Positions 53,412-62,788 of a DNA stretch of 64,000 nucleotides are shown piece after piece. The notes under the pieces were generated by a model. The model worked only from the letters and a program-made list of their open reading frames with translations. It searched no databases and had not been told where the DNA came from. Source of the DNA: Paenibacillus sophorae (GTDB lineage: Bacteria > Bacillota > Bacilli > Paenibacillales > Paenibacillaceae); the NCBI RefSeq assembly GCF_018966525.1, contig NZ_CP076607.1, forward strand, positions 496,001-560,000. Direction: 5' to 3'. Position numbers and translations under genes: made by a program. Position 1 is the first letter of the stretch. Each line of letters begins with the position of its first letter.

Positions 53412-54464
53412 TTATCGCATCTGCAATTCGTTCTCTGTTCCGGCCGCTAGAGGACGTACCCGCTTCATAAGTTCCTCTAAGAATTGCTCCGGCCGGGAAA
53501 AGCAAGCAAGATGGCCGGCATTGCGAATCCGAACATATTCTTTGAAAGGAGCTTCAATCTTGTCGAAGTATGCTTTTGCCGTTGCAGTTGGCGTTATGAT
53601 ATCTTGATCGCCATGCATAATAAAGAAAGGCAATTCAAAGCACAGTCCAACCTTGTCGAAGTCAAAAGCCACTAACTCGTCAAACAGATGGCCAAGGGTG
53701 TAATTCATCCCTTTGAAAATATTGATGAGATCACTGAACTTGTGTTCAGGGGAAGAGAGCATAGACGGCAGTATGAGGTCCATAATCATATTTGGCACAT
53801 CGTTGATCACTTTAACCAAATACTGATTCCTCAGTTCGAAATCTTTGCGGCTCCATCGCGTGGGATCCGGCCCCATTTTCTCGACCAAATGAACTCCCTT
53901 CGCATTGCCTGCTTTGCGGAAAGCGTCGAGCGTCACCTTGTACGTTTGATGCTGAGGATCCGGAGCATTTTGATCTGTACCGACATACGCATAAAACAGG
54001 TCGGGACGCTGTTTAGCCATCATAATTCCAATCAGACTGCCTACTGAACTGCCGATGAGAATCACTTTCTGATGCCGGAGTTTGTTGCACAGATATTCCG
54101 CCAACTCGATGCCGTCCTGAGCAATGCGGTCGAAGGTGATCGTACCGCTTCTGTCTTTTCCGTTCCTAGTGAACGTTTTGCCAGCGCCTCGCTGATCCCA
54201 TTGAACGATTGTGAAATGTTTCTCCCACGAACGCAATAACGGGCTGAAAATGGAGTACGGGGAAGCTGGTCCGCCATGGATGAACAATAGAACGGGATTA
54301 TGGTAATTCTCTCCCCGTATAGTTACCCATTGGTCGATATCGCCGATTTTAACGTAACGGCTTTCAACGATACGATTCGGCGTATGAATCTGAAGCAGCC
54401 TTGTGTTTTTACGCCGATTGCGTTTTCGCAGTAATAAATCCGGCAGGATGTTCTTTTTACTCAT
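53412..54464 (-). CDS. Alpha/beta hydrolase (proline iminopeptidase-like)
   Basis: 350 residues. HGGPASPYSIF supplies the oxyanion hole typical of prolyl aminopeptidase-like S33 hydrolases, with WDQRGAGKTFT after it; catalytic Ser in LIGSSVGSLIG, acid in HGDQDIITP, His in NAGHLACFSRPEQF. A basic N-terminal extension (LLRKRNRRKNTRLL) is unusual. Substrate unknown. Controlled, probably, by the TetR gene downstream through the palindrome at 54503. Confidence 0.88.
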   Translation of the reverse strand: MSKKNILPDLLLRKRNRRKNTRLLQIHTPNRIVESRYVKIGDIDQWVTIRGENYHNPVLLFIHGGPASPYSIFSPLLRSWEKHFTIVQWDQRGAGKTFTRNGKDRSGTITFDRIAQDGIELAEYLCNKLRHQKVILIGSSVGSLIGIMMAKQRPDLFYAYVGTDQNAPDPQHQTYKVTLDAFRKAGNAKGVHLVEKMGPDPTRWSRKDFELRNQYLVKVINDVPNMIMDLILPSMLSSPEHKFSDLINIFKGMNYTLGHLFDELVAFDFDKVGLCFELPFFIMHGDQDIITPTATAKAYFDKIEAPFKEYVRIRNAGHLACFSRPEQFLEELMKRVRPLAAGTENELQMR

Positions 54465-54502
54465 CTTTTGTATCTCCTTTAGAAGCGAATATTGAATTTA
54501 TA

Positions 54503-54556
54503 ATGAGTGAGTAACTCACTCATCATAAAAGTATATTTTTTCCCGCTTATTGTCAA
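54503..54556 (-). promoter_or_regulatory. Promoter with 21-bp palindromic operator
   Basis: Minus-strand TTGACA (54551-54556), 17-bp spacer, TACTTT (54528-54533), and just downstream the perfect palindrome ATGAGTGAGT-A-ACTCACTCAT (54503-54523). The position after the -10 fits TetR repression. Confidence 0.85.
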
Positions 54557-54611
54557 TCGCGTGAATTAGCTCCTGCGAGCTTTTTCCCAAAAAACTTGCC
54601 CCTACTTAGGG

Positions 54612-54642
54612 TACGGTCCACCGCGCGGAACGGCAAATGTTT
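54612..54642 (+). repeat. Interspersed repeat, copy 5
   Basis: Shorter copy: TACGGTCCACCGCGCGGAAC then GGCAAATGTTT. A reversed partner of its end, AAAAACTTGCC, lies about 25 bp upstream (near 54590), so this copy is partly palindromic. Confidence 0.6.
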
Positions 54643-54727
54643 ATTTTAGGCTTTCCTTTACGTGTTCCCTCGTACAAAATATTATAGTCTAAGGAGCAGC
54701 CGTTTCACGAAAGGAGTCCGTTTCGAT

Positions 54728-55552
54728 ATGTTAAAAATTAGCGCTTTCTCCAAGTTGACCCGAGTCTCCGTTAAAACTTTACGATTTTACGATAACCTGG
54801 GGCTGTTAAAACCTGCCGTCGTAGATGAAAATAATGGATATCGATATTATACCGAAGAACAACTTCTAACTGTTAAGCGTATCGTTGCCTTGAAAGAACA
54901 AGGCTTCACATTAGAACAAATCAAGCCTCTTCTGGAAAAAAACGTTGTGCCGAAGGCAGTGAAGAACCAGTTAACGGATAAAAAGAAAGAACTTGAGCAG
55001 GCCATCCATGCAGCGCAAAATCAGCTTAACGAGATCGATAGAAGGCTAACCCGTATGGAAGAATCGGAAGAGCATTATCATAACCCACCGGCTACAATTC
55101 GATATGTAAAACCTCAACTCACTGCTTCCATACGTGACACGATCCCGCGAACACAGCTGTGTCTGATGCTGGACGAAATCTCGCAGTATGTCCGTTCCTA
55201 CGGAGAGGATGAAGGGCGTTTACTGACGATTTTATGGCATGATTTCGGCAGCATGAATTCAGATCCAGTCGATATCGAGGTCGCACTGCCTCTAACAAAG
55301 AATATTCCAAGCAACGGAAGAGTGAAAGTCGGGATCCTCCCAGAATTGAAGGCTGCAGCTTCCCTTGTACACCACTGTAACCCTTACCTCAATTCTTGTC
55401 CGGCTGTCACTGAACTCATGTCATGGATCTCATCCCAAAACTTTGTCTATTCCGAAAAGGAACCGGTCCGCGAAATCTATTTAACTTCAGACAAAGATAT
55501 GTACGGAACATTACGGCTTGCTGAATTGCTCGTCCCCATTGAGTATACGTGA
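54728..55552 (+). CDS. MerR family regulator with GyrI-like effector domain
   Basis: 274 residues from the ATG at 54728 (AAAGGAG site). Winged helix: ISAFSKLTRVSVKTLRFYDN, GYRYYTEEQLLTVKRIVAL, EQGFTLEQIKPLL; then a coiled coil and a GyrI/BmrR-type ligand domain ending YSEKEPVREIYLTSDKDM. Such regulators bind hydrophobic cations and activate pump genes, but no pump is adjacent; the SDR downstream may be a target. TTTACG and TATTAT 17 bp apart (54657-54685) form a candidate promoter. Confidence 0.88.
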   Translation: MLKISAFSKLTRVSVKTLRFYDNLGLLKPAVVDENNGYRYYTEEQLLTVKRIVALKEQGFTLEQIKPLLEKNVVPKAVKNQLTDKKKELEQAIHAAQNQLNEIDRRLTRMEESEEHYHNPPATIRYVKPQLTASIRDTIPRTQLCLMLDEISQYVRSYGEDEGRLLTILWHDFGSMNSDPVDIEVALPLTKNIPSNGRVKVGILPELKAAASLVHHCNPYLNSCPAVTELMSWISSQNFVYSEKEPVREIYLTSDKDMYGTLRLAELLVPIEYT

Positions 55553-55704
55553 TTAACATCCATTTCTATCCCATGTTTCATTCTGCAACTTGCAGCATGA
55601 TAAACTTGGTTTTTTTATGCAAAAAAATCCGGAGTTTCCTTGACTCTCCCCTTAACTGGAAGGTGTAAAGTAGTGCTGCACAATAAAAAGGAGGAGTGGA
55701 ACAA

Positions 55705-56469
55705 ATGAAACGACTGGAAGGAAAAATTGCTTTGGTCACAGGAGGAAGCAGAGGGATTGGGAGAGGGATTGCCCTGCGTTTGGCAGAGGATGGGGCTCTG
55801 GTTGCAGTTCATTATGGGAACCGCCGTGATGCAGCGGACGATGTCGTTCGCATCATTGAGGAGCAGGGAGGGCAGGCGATTGCGATAGGTGCAGGACTCG
55901 AGACCGTGGCTGGGGCGAAGCAGTTGATTCAATCCTTGGAGGAAGCACTCCTTCACCATACCGGAGAAGCCCGGTTTGATATTCTTGTTAACAATGCCGG
56001 TATCGGAACTTCAAAATCATTTGAGGAGACAACAGAAGAAGCATTCGACGAGGTATTTGCAGTAAACGTAAAAGCACCGTTCTTCCTCGTCCAGCAAGCT
56101 TTGCCGCTTCTGCGTAACGATGGGCGTATCATCAATATCTCTTCAGGTGTTACACGAATCGCATATCCCCACATTATGGCCTACAATCTGACAAAAGGGG
56201 CAATAAATACATTCACACTGCATCTTGCCCAATTACTGGGACCGCGCGGGATTACGGTTAATGCTGTTCTTCCCGGCATCGTCGATACGGACGTCAATGC
56301 CTCTTGGTTGCACACACCGGAAGGTCAACAGCATGCATCAGAAATGTCGGCCCTCGACCGGGTCGGACAGCCTTCAGATATTGCAGACATCGTAGCCTTC
56401 CTCTCTTCTTCGGACAGCCGTTGGGTAACGGGACAAATGGTTGATGCAACAGGCGGTTCACATCTGTAA
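55705..56469 (+). CDS. SDR family oxidoreductase
   Basis: 254 residues from the ATG at 55705 (AGGAGG 10 bp upstream). Cofactor loop TGGSRGIGRGIALRL, VNNAGIG, catalytic Ser in INISSGVTRIA and YxxxK in YNLTKGA; ends VTGQMVDATGGSHL. NADP-dependent by the Arg in the loop. Substrate unknown. Confidence 0.9.
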   Translation: MKRLEGKIALVTGGSRGIGRGIALRLAEDGALVAVHYGNRRDAADDVVRIIEEQGGQAIAIGAGLETVAGAKQLIQSLEEALLHHTGEARFDILVNNAGIGTSKSFEETTEEAFDEVFAVNVKAPFFLVQQALPLLRNDGRIINISSGVTRIAYPHIMAYNLTKGAINTFTLHLAQLLGPRGITVNAVLPGIVDTDVNASWLHTPEGQQHASEMSALDRVGQPSDIADIVAFLSSSDSRWVTGQMVDATGGSHL

Positions 56470-56479
56470 GCTTAATATA

Positions 56480-56505
56480 AGGAGCAAAACAATTGTTCTG
56501 CTCCT
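56480..56505. terminator. Terminator between SDR and mqo
   Basis: AGGAGCA and TGCTCCT with inner ACAA/TTGT; T-rich CTCTT follows. Lies between convergent genes. Confidence 0.65.
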
Positions 56506-56533
56506 CTTAGCCTTGGCCTACTTCTGACAAACT

Positions 56534-58057
56534 TTATGAAGTAAATACAGGAGTCTTTTTCTCATGCTCCCATCCTCCATTAGTTAGACCGAGCGACCGC
56601 GCGGTTGAAGTGTGAATTTCGTGCATAAGTTCAGGGTGTTCAGGTAGGGACACACCATAAGAAGGAATCATTTCTTTTATTTTCGGTTCCCACGCTTTTA
56701 TATATTGCGGGAAGCATTTTATGATGACCTCAAGCATGACGGAAACGGCGGTAGAAGCACCCGGAGAAGCGCCGAGCAATGCAGCGATCGACCCATCAGC
56801 GGCACTAATCACTTCCGTGCCAAATTGAAGCGTTCCTTTGCCGGAAGCTGTATTTTTGATAATTTGCACACGCTGGCCCGCTACCACTAAATCCCAATCC
56901 TCGCTTTTGGCCTTCGGGACAAATTCCCGTAAAGCTTCCATGCGCTGTTCTTTCGATAACATCACTTGCTCGATCAGGTATTTGGTCAGTTGAACGTTTT
57001 TGACGCCAGCCGCCAGCATCGTTACGAGATTATCCGGTTTTACAGAGGTTAACAAATCAAACATGGAACCGAATTTTAAGAACTTGGGCGAGAAGCCGGC
57101 AAACGGGCCAAAGAACAACGATTCTTTCTTGTCGATAACTCTTGTATCAAGATGCGGAACAGACATGGGAGGAGCGCCAACCGCGGCTTTACCGTATACT
57201 TTGGCATGGTGCTGCGCTACAATGTCCGGTTTCTGACACACCATAAATAGTCCGCTTACCGGAAATCCTCCAATGCCTTTTCCTTCAGGGATACCGGATT
57301 TCTGCAGCAAATGCAGGCTTCCTCCCCCGCCGCCGATAAAGACGAATTTTGCCGTATGGCGTCTAGCAGTTCCGCTATCCATATTCCGCACTTTCAATTC
57401 CCACGAGCCGTCGCTGGTACGGTTAATATCATCAACCTGATGTTTGAACTTCATATCGACGTTGTTACTCTTTAAGTGGTCAAACAATATGCGTGTTAAA
57501 GCGCCAAAGTTGACATCCGTTCCCGATTCGATTCTTGTTGCCGCTATAGGCTGATTGAGTGTCCGGTCTTTCATCATAAGCGGAATCCATTTCATCAGTT
57601 GCTTTGGGTCATCGGAAAATTCCATCCCTTGAAACAGAGGGTGGTCTGATAGCGCTTTAAATCGTTTTTTTAAAAACGTTACATCCTGTTCCCCTTGTAC
57701 AAAACTCATATGAGGCACAGGCACGATAAAGTCCCGCGGATTCCGTATCCGATGGCTGTCCACCAGATAAGACCAAAACTGCTTGGAAACCTGATACTCT
57801 TCATTCACTGTTATCGCTTTGCTAATATTGACCGATCCGTCCGGTTGTTCGGTGGTGTAGTTCAGCTCGCACAGCGAAGAATGCCCCGTCCCCGCATTAT
57901 TCCATTCGTTGGAGCTTTCCTCTCCTGCGCTCCCGCGCCGTTCAAAGACGGTGATGTTCCAGTCCGGCACTAATTCTTTCAGCAAAGACCCCAAAGTCGC
58001 ACTCATGATTCCGGCACCAATTAAAATAACGTCGGTTTTCGTTTGTCCGTTGCTCAT
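56534..58057 (-). CDS. mqo: Malate:quinone oxidoreductase
   Basis: 507 residues, full length. FAD-binding motif VILIGAGIMSATLGSLL at the N-terminus and Mqo family blocks SSNEWNNAGTGHSSLCELNY, VFIGGGGGSLHLLQKSGIPE, FPVSGLFMV and LLGASPGASTAVSVML. This peripheral membrane flavoenzyme oxidises malate to oxaloacetate and passes electrons to quinone, replacing or adding to soluble malate dehydrogenase in the TCA cycle. AAGGACGG precedes the ATG. Confidence 0.95.
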   Translation of the reverse strand: MSNGQTKTDVILIGAGIMSATLGSLLKELVPDWNITVFERRGSAGEESSNEWNNAGTGHSSLCELNYTTEQPDGSVNISKAITVNEEYQVSKQFWSYLVDSHRIRNPRDFIVPVPHMSFVQGEQDVTFLKKRFKALSDHPLFQGMEFSDDPKQLMKWIPLMMKDRTLNQPIAATRIESGTDVNFGALTRILFDHLKSNNVDMKFKHQVDDINRTSDGSWELKVRNMDSGTARRHTAKFVFIGGGGGSLHLLQKSGIPEGKGIGGFPVSGLFMVCQKPDIVAQHHAKVYGKAAVGAPPMSVPHLDTRVIDKKESLFFGPFAGFSPKFLKFGSMFDLLTSVKPDNLVTMLAAGVKNVQLTKYLIEQVMLSKEQRMEALREFVPKAKSEDWDLVVAGQRVQIIKNTASGKGTLQFGTEVISAADGSIAALLGASPGASTAVSVMLEVIIKCFPQYIKAWEPKIKEMIPSYGVSLPEHPELMHEIHTSTARSLGLTNGGWEHEKKTPVFTS

Positions 58058-58630
58058 TTTTACCGTCCTTATACCCTACGATTTGCAGGAAGGATGTAAG
58101 GCGCTCCTGCTTAGGCGCCACAGCAAGCCAGCGCGCGACCGGGTCGCACACCTTTCTGGATCAATGATGATCTAATCTTAGTGTATCACTATTGTTATTA
58201 GATTTTAATAATTATCTAATTTTTTATAGAAATATTATACGAATGGATACTTTGATCATGTCACTAATTTCGGGAGTTTTTGCTGTTATTTATGGTAGGG
58301 TTCGGCGTACTGTCTGAAACGGCAAGTTTTAAGCAATGAGACCTTTATGTTAATTAAATTAACTTCTTGTAGTTGTGAATTCGCCGCTGATTGGGTAAAA
58401 ATCGACGGATTCCTCCTCTAAAATATAATACCTCTCCCTAAAATTTAGTGTTTTTATGTAATTAACTGTATGTTGTTTTTAAAATATCTTGTGTTCATGC
58501 AGCCACACCAGGAATAAAGGATCGAAAAACTTCTGTTGCCTACGGGGCGAAAAACGCCAAAATGCAAACTGTTTAATATTTTCATAGTGTTATATCATGT
58601 TTTGAAATAAACGTACAGGAGGTGCAGCAT
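58058..58630. other. Intergenic region with repeat copy 6
   Basis: 570 bp upstream of both divergent genes. It holds repeat copy 6 at 58296-58330 (GGGTTCGGCGTACTGTCTG then AAACGGCAAGTTTT), a small hairpin GGCGC/GCGCC near 58100, and a GGCG/CGCC hairpin at 58543-58560. No gene and no recognised riboswitch seen. Confidence 0.5.
58296..58330 (+). repeat. Interspersed repeat, copy 6
   Basis: Shares CTGTCTGAAACGGCAAG with the other copies; its 5' part is more diverged. Confidence 0.6.
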
Positions 58631-60910
58631 TTGCTCAAAAAATTAAAAGTCTACATGAACCTATCATCGAATCGGGCCATAAAACGATCCAAAGGCGTGT
58701 CCATTTCCCGGATTGCGCGAACCGCCGTCTGGCGCCTTGTACCTGTTGCGATCATTAGCGCGCTCCTCTTTACGGGCCCACTGCCTATGACGGCGTTTGC
58801 AGCAAGCGATGTCGATATCGTCGATATCGGTGTCGTCAGGCTGGCCGATGCTTTGGAAGCCGGGGAGATCACCAGCGTTGAGGCAGTCCAGCAGTACCTG
58901 GACCGGATCAAAGCATATGACAAAGAGATTAACGGCAAACCAGGCTTGGGCACTATCGTGACGCTCAACGAAGATGCGCTCGCCCAAGCTGCCGAGCTTG
59001 ATGCCGAACGTAAGAGCGGCAAGGTTCGCGGCCCGCTGCACGGCATCCCCGTTCTCGTAAAGGACAACATTAATACGGCCGATATGCCTACAAGCCATGG
59101 CAATCAAGCTCTCGCCACCTACCAACCGCTTGAGGACGCGACCGTCGTCAAGCGGCTTAAAGACGCCGGAGCAATTATCTTGGGGAAGACGAACATGGCC
59201 GAGTTCGCTATGTTCTGGGACACCGTCAGCTCCGTCCACGGCCGTACATATAACCCGTACGACCTCTCGAAAAATATTAACGGGTCCAGCGGCGGCACGG
59301 GTGCCGCGGTTGCCGCGAGCTTGGCGGCGATTGGCCTCGGAACCGAGTCTTGCGGCTCCATTACCGACGTCTCCGCGTTTACAAACCTGGTTGGCTTCCG
59401 TCCGACGGTCGGACTCGGCTCCATGGCGGGGGTCGATTACAACCCGCTCGGAGATGCGGTCGGACCGCTCGCGCTATCGGTCCAGGACGCGGCCATGCTG
59501 CTCGATGTGATCGCCGGAACCGACCCCAAGGACCCATGGACCGTTGAAGCGGATGCCAATAAACCGAAATCCTATGTCGATTCGCTGTCCGATACGTCTC
59601 TCAAGGGCGCGCGGATCGGGTACGTAGTCGCTCCGTTCGGCGGATACGACTATATCCCCGGTTCAGAATCCGATGCCACCCTCTCGGTTGTCGACGAAGC
59701 GGTCGCCGATCTGGAAGCTCAAGGCGCCACGGTTGTGAAAATCCCGCTGAATCGGAGTTGGTGGAACACTTACGCCCCTGCGGACGCATCTTATTGGGCG
59801 ACGACCGGACACGAAGATTACTTCGTACGCACCAAAGCGGAGTGGCCGGTGGGCTTGGCCGCACTGACCGAGCCTTTCGACAAAATCAACTTCGGCGACA
59901 TCATCGCCGGCAGCCCTGACATGGAAAAAACCGCTAAAGAATGGTTGTCGTGGGACGATAAACAGCCGCGTGACGAAAAAGGCTTCGCTGCCGCAGTCGA
60001 CGCACGGAAGGTGTTCGCGGAAGGCGTAGACGGAATTTTCTCTGAATACCAGCTCGACGCACTAGCATATCCGACGGTCGCGGCTCCGCCGGCGACGGTC
60101 CACGAAGACCCGGCCGTACTCATCGACCCCGAACAGTTCGGCACCCATTGCGGCTGGGCTAACTACACCGGACGCCCCGTTGTCACCGTACCAGCCGGGT
60201 TCGCCGACGACTTCCCCGTCGGAATCAGCTTGCTCGGTTCGAAGTACGCGGATGCCGAGTTGCTCAGCTTTGCATACGACTTGCAAGAATCCACACGCGA
60301 CCGCAAGGCACCTAAGCTGACGCCTTCGTTGCTTGCAGGTGGTTCATCCGGCGGCTATCCGAAGCCGGCTGCGGCGCTTCAGGATATCAAAGGACATTGG
60401 GCGGAGGTGCAGATCCGAGAAGCTTTCAGCAGGGGACTTATAAAGGGCGATCCGGATCGGAAGTTCCGCCCGGATGATCCCGTTACACGAACGGAATTTA
60501 TCGGCCTACTCGTCCGAACGCTGCAACTGCAGAAGAGTAACAGCGGGCTGAACTTTACCGATCAGGCGGATATTCCGGAATGGGCGAGGGAGGATATCGC
60601 AGCAGCGGTTCATCTCGGTATCGTTACTGGCTACGAGGACGGGACGTTCCGTCCGAATCGGTCAATTACTCGCGCGGAGATGGCCGTACTGCTCGGGAAA
60701 GCTGCCGGTTTGGCACAAGACGGACAATCAGGGGTTCGTTTTGCCGACAGCGATGAAATTCCCGAATGGGCCTCGGCTTCCGTCTTGGCCGTGACGCAGG
60801 CACAGCTGATGAACGGGCGAAGCGTGAACCGTTTCGAACCGAATGCCGCGTTGACACGGGCTGAAGCGACGGTGATTCTGGGGAGGTTGCAGGGACTCAA
60901 GTCTGAATAG
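58631..60910 (+). CDS. Secreted amidase-signature enzyme with three SLH domains
   Basis: 759 residues from a TTG at 58631, 8 bp after AGGAGG. A long signal peptide (hydrophobic core before MTAFAASD) is followed by an amidase-signature domain (about 55-590): catalytic Lys in GIPVLVKDNINTADM, cis-Ser and context in NGSSGGTGAAVAASL, and nucleophile region TESCGSITDVSAF. Three S-layer homology repeats follow (QDIKGHWAEVQIREAF with FRPDDPVTRTEF; TDQADIPEWAREDI with FRPNRSITRAEM; ADSDEIPEWASASV with FEPNAALTRAEA), which anchor it to cell-wall polymer. The enzyme hydrolyses amides outside the cell; substrate unknown. Confidence 0.93.
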   Translation: MLKKLKVYMNLSSNRAIKRSKGVSISRIARTAVWRLVPVAIISALLFTGPLPMTAFAASDVDIVDIGVVRLADALEAGEITSVEAVQQYLDRIKAYDKEINGKPGLGTIVTLNEDALAQAAELDAERKSGKVRGPLHGIPVLVKDNINTADMPTSHGNQALATYQPLEDATVVKRLKDAGAIILGKTNMAEFAMFWDTVSSVHGRTYNPYDLSKNINGSSGGTGAAVAASLAAIGLGTESCGSITDVSAFTNLVGFRPTVGLGSMAGVDYNPLGDAVGPLALSVQDAAMLLDVIAGTDPKDPWTVEADANKPKSYVDSLSDTSLKGARIGYVVAPFGGYDYIPGSESDATLSVVDEAVADLEAQGATVVKIPLNRSWWNTYAPADASYWATTGHEDYFVRTKAEWPVGLAALTEPFDKINFGDIIAGSPDMEKTAKEWLSWDDKQPRDEKGFAAAVDARKVFAEGVDGIFSEYQLDALAYPTVAAPPATVHEDPAVLIDPEQFGTHCGWANYTGRPVVTVPAGFADDFPVGISLLGSKYADAELLSFAYDLQESTRDRKAPKLTPSLLAGGSSGGYPKPAAALQDIKGHWAEVQIREAFSRGLIKGDPDRKFRPDDPVTRTEFIGLLVRTLQLQKSNSGLNFTDQADIPEWAREDIAAAVHLGIVTGYEDGTFRPNRSITRAEMAVLLGKAAGLAQDGQSGVRFADSDEIPEWASASVLAVTQAQLMNGRSVNRFEPNAALTRAEATVILGRLQGLKSE

Positions 60911-60931
60911 CATTCAAAGTTATGAAAATAT

Positions 60932-60965
60932 AGCGGAGCTGCCGATTATTCGGGCTTCGCTTTTT
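60932..60965 (+). terminator. Terminator of SLH-amidase gene
   Basis: AGCGGAGCTGCCGA and TCGGGCTTCGCT form an imperfect stem with TTAT loop, followed by TTTTT. Confidence 0.75.
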
Positions 60966-61086
60966 CATTTTTCGTGAAATTCAGTTAAAAATTAAAATAC
61001 TAATTGTTATTACAATTACAATGGGATAAAATTAGAAAAATGTTGTTGTATTTCTTTAAAAACAAATACATAAAAGGTGACTCCCT

Positions 61087-61566
61087 ATGACAAAAGCTAC
61101 GAATCATGAGTATGTTCCTGACGAGGTAGATCATCAACTCATTCGGATTTTGACCAACGACGGACGCGCATCATACCGGGAGCTAGCGCAATATGTATCG
61201 TTGTCCGAGACTCGGATACGCGTTAGAATGCAAAGACTGATCCGAGAAGGGTACATCCGCATCGTAGCGATTCCCAACTTAATCAAATTGAATGCAGCCC
61301 AAATAGCCATGCTAGGCATCCAGGTGTCGGGTAATATCGAAAAGGTTGCCGACATTCTTGCCGAATACGAACAAATCACATTTTTGACGATCTGCGCGGG
61401 AAATTATGAGATTATCGTTGAAGTAGCCTACCATAACACAAACTCCTTACTGGAAATCATTCAAAAGATTCGCAGCATTCCCGACGTAAAAAACACGGAC
61501 TCGTTTGTCTATTTGAAGACGTCGAAGTCGCTGTATTCGGCCGACCCTGGAATCATGAGTTTTTGA
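61087..61566 (+). CDS. Lrp/AsnC family transcriptional regulator
   Basis: 159 residues. HTH: DHQLIRILTNDGRASYRELA then VSLSETRIRVRMQRLIREGY; the RAM effector domain follows (AMLGIQVSGNIEKVADILAE, FLTICAGNYEIIVEVAYHNT). It stands alone after the amidase gene. Members sense amino acids or derivatives. Ribosome site AAAGGTGA. Confidence 0.92.
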   Translation: MTKATNHEYVPDEVDHQLIRILTNDGRASYRELAQYVSLSETRIRVRMQRLIREGYIRIVAIPNLIKLNAAQIAMLGIQVSGNIEKVADILAEYEQITFLTICAGNYEIIVEVAYHNTNSLLEIIQKIRSIPDVKNTDSFVYLKTSKSLYSADPGIMSF

Positions 61567-61892
61567 ACCTGTGGCAGACACCCTGCATTGGATTCGTCAT
61601 TACTCAACACACTTCTGCCAGGCTTCTTCAGGTTTTCCCAAAAAACTTTGCTGCTTTTATGACATGGTTCAGCTTAACGGAATCATCGGCTAACAATGCG
61701 AAAGGAGGTGCCTCGGCAGTTCCTTCGTTGTTGTTTGTATTGAACATCGGTGATAGTGCCTACTTAGTCGATCAAAAAATGAGTCGTTCGTTGACAAACG
61801 GATTACTGTATAATAGGATTAGAATGAGCATTCGATCTAATCTATTGTTAGCTATAGAATGAATGTTCAATTTATATATTGGAGGTTTTATG
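61567..61892 (+). promoter_or_regulatory. Upstream region of SDR gene with two TetR operators
   Basis: A -10 TATAAT lies at 61809-61814. Two near-palindromic sites follow: AGAATGAGCATTCGATCT (61821-61838) and AGAATGAATGTTCAATTT (61856-61873). A third, AGAATGAACGTTCGATTT, is at 62789 before the tetR gene. The upstream 240 bp hold an open frame without a credible start and otherwise nothing I recognise. Confidence 0.8.
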
Positions 61893-62714
61893 ATGAGTAA
61901 AACAGTCTTTATTACGGGGACCAGTTCAGGATTGGGTAAACTAACGGCGATTCGATTTGCTCAATTGGGCTGGAACGTAGCGGCCACCATTCGTACGCCC
62001 GAGAAAGAAACCGAACTTACGGCTTATGACAATATTAAAATTTTTAAACTGGATGTCACAAAAGTGGAGCAGGTTCAAATGGCCGTGGAACAAGCCATAG
62101 CCGCATTCGGGAAAATTGATGTCGTCGTCAATAATGCCGGTATGGGCACTTACGGCCCGTTGGAGCTAGCCAAAGAGGACGCGATCGATTGGCAGTTCGC
62201 CGTTAATACGCGGGGACCGATCAATGTTATTCGTAAATTTTTGCCGCATTACAGAGCTAATCGAGGGGGCATGTTTATCAATATCAGCTCCTTCATGGGG
62301 ATCACGACAGCGGTGCCGCTTGGATCGCTTTATAACATGTCCAAGTTCGCTTTGGAAGGATTGACGGAAGGTCTTTATTACGAACTGAAGCCGTTCAATA
62401 TCGAGCTTAGATTGATCGAGCAGGGCGGGTCTACAGGAAATAATTTTAAGGAAAGTATCACTTGGAACAGAGATGAGAACCTTAAAGACTACGATGATTT
62501 GATGGCGAAAGTGCAACATTTAATGAATACCGCTGATACCAGCGGCCGTCTGGATGACCCTCAAATCATTGTGGATGCCATTGTCGCTCTGGCGACGGGG
62601 GAAAGCAAGAAGTTCCGTACCGTTATCGGCGCAACAGGCAACGACCTGATGGCTCTTAGAAACTCTGTGCCGATTGAGGATTATTTGGAGACAATCGCTA
62701 AAAATTATATGTAA
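61893..62714 (+). CDS. SDR family oxidoreductase under TetR control
   Basis: 273 residues from the ATG at 61893, 7 bp after GGAGG. TGTSSGLGKLTAIRFAQLG cofactor loop, VVNNAGMGTYGPLE, Ser in NISSFMGITTAVP, YxxxK in YNMSKFA. The sequence is of the classical, retinol-dehydrogenase-like SDR branch. Two operator copies precede it and the TetR gene follows 115 bp later with a third. Confidence 0.9.
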   Translation: MSKTVFITGTSSGLGKLTAIRFAQLGWNVAATIRTPEKETELTAYDNIKIFKLDVTKVEQVQMAVEQAIAAFGKIDVVVNNAGMGTYGPLELAKEDAIDWQFAVNTRGPINVIRKFLPHYRANRGGMFINISSFMGITTAVPLGSLYNMSKFALEGLTEGLYYELKPFNIELRLIEQGGSTGNNFKESITWNRDENLKDYDDLMAKVQHLMNTADTSGRLDDPQIIVDAIVALATGESKKFRTVIGATGNDLMALRNSVPIEDYLETIAKNYM

Positions 62715-62788
62715 CGATATTATAACCTTCTCCCGCTACTACCATGAGGCTGTATTGACTGAAGAACGTATTAAGTATATTCTAAATC

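Noticed and set aside
58530..58580. Possible cyclic di-GMP or other riboswitch before the SLH amidase
   Set aside because: Only a small GGCG/CGCC hairpin is visible; the conserved core of known riboswitches was not found.
61791..61814. TTGACA with TATAAT as promoter of the SDR gene
   Set aside because: Spacer is only 12 bp, so the TTGACA cannot serve as -35 for this TATAAT; only the -10 is retained.
61563..61862. 99-codon open frame after the AsnC/Lrp gene
   Set aside because: TTG start without ribosome site, runs through the SDR promoter and operators, and the product resembles nothing.
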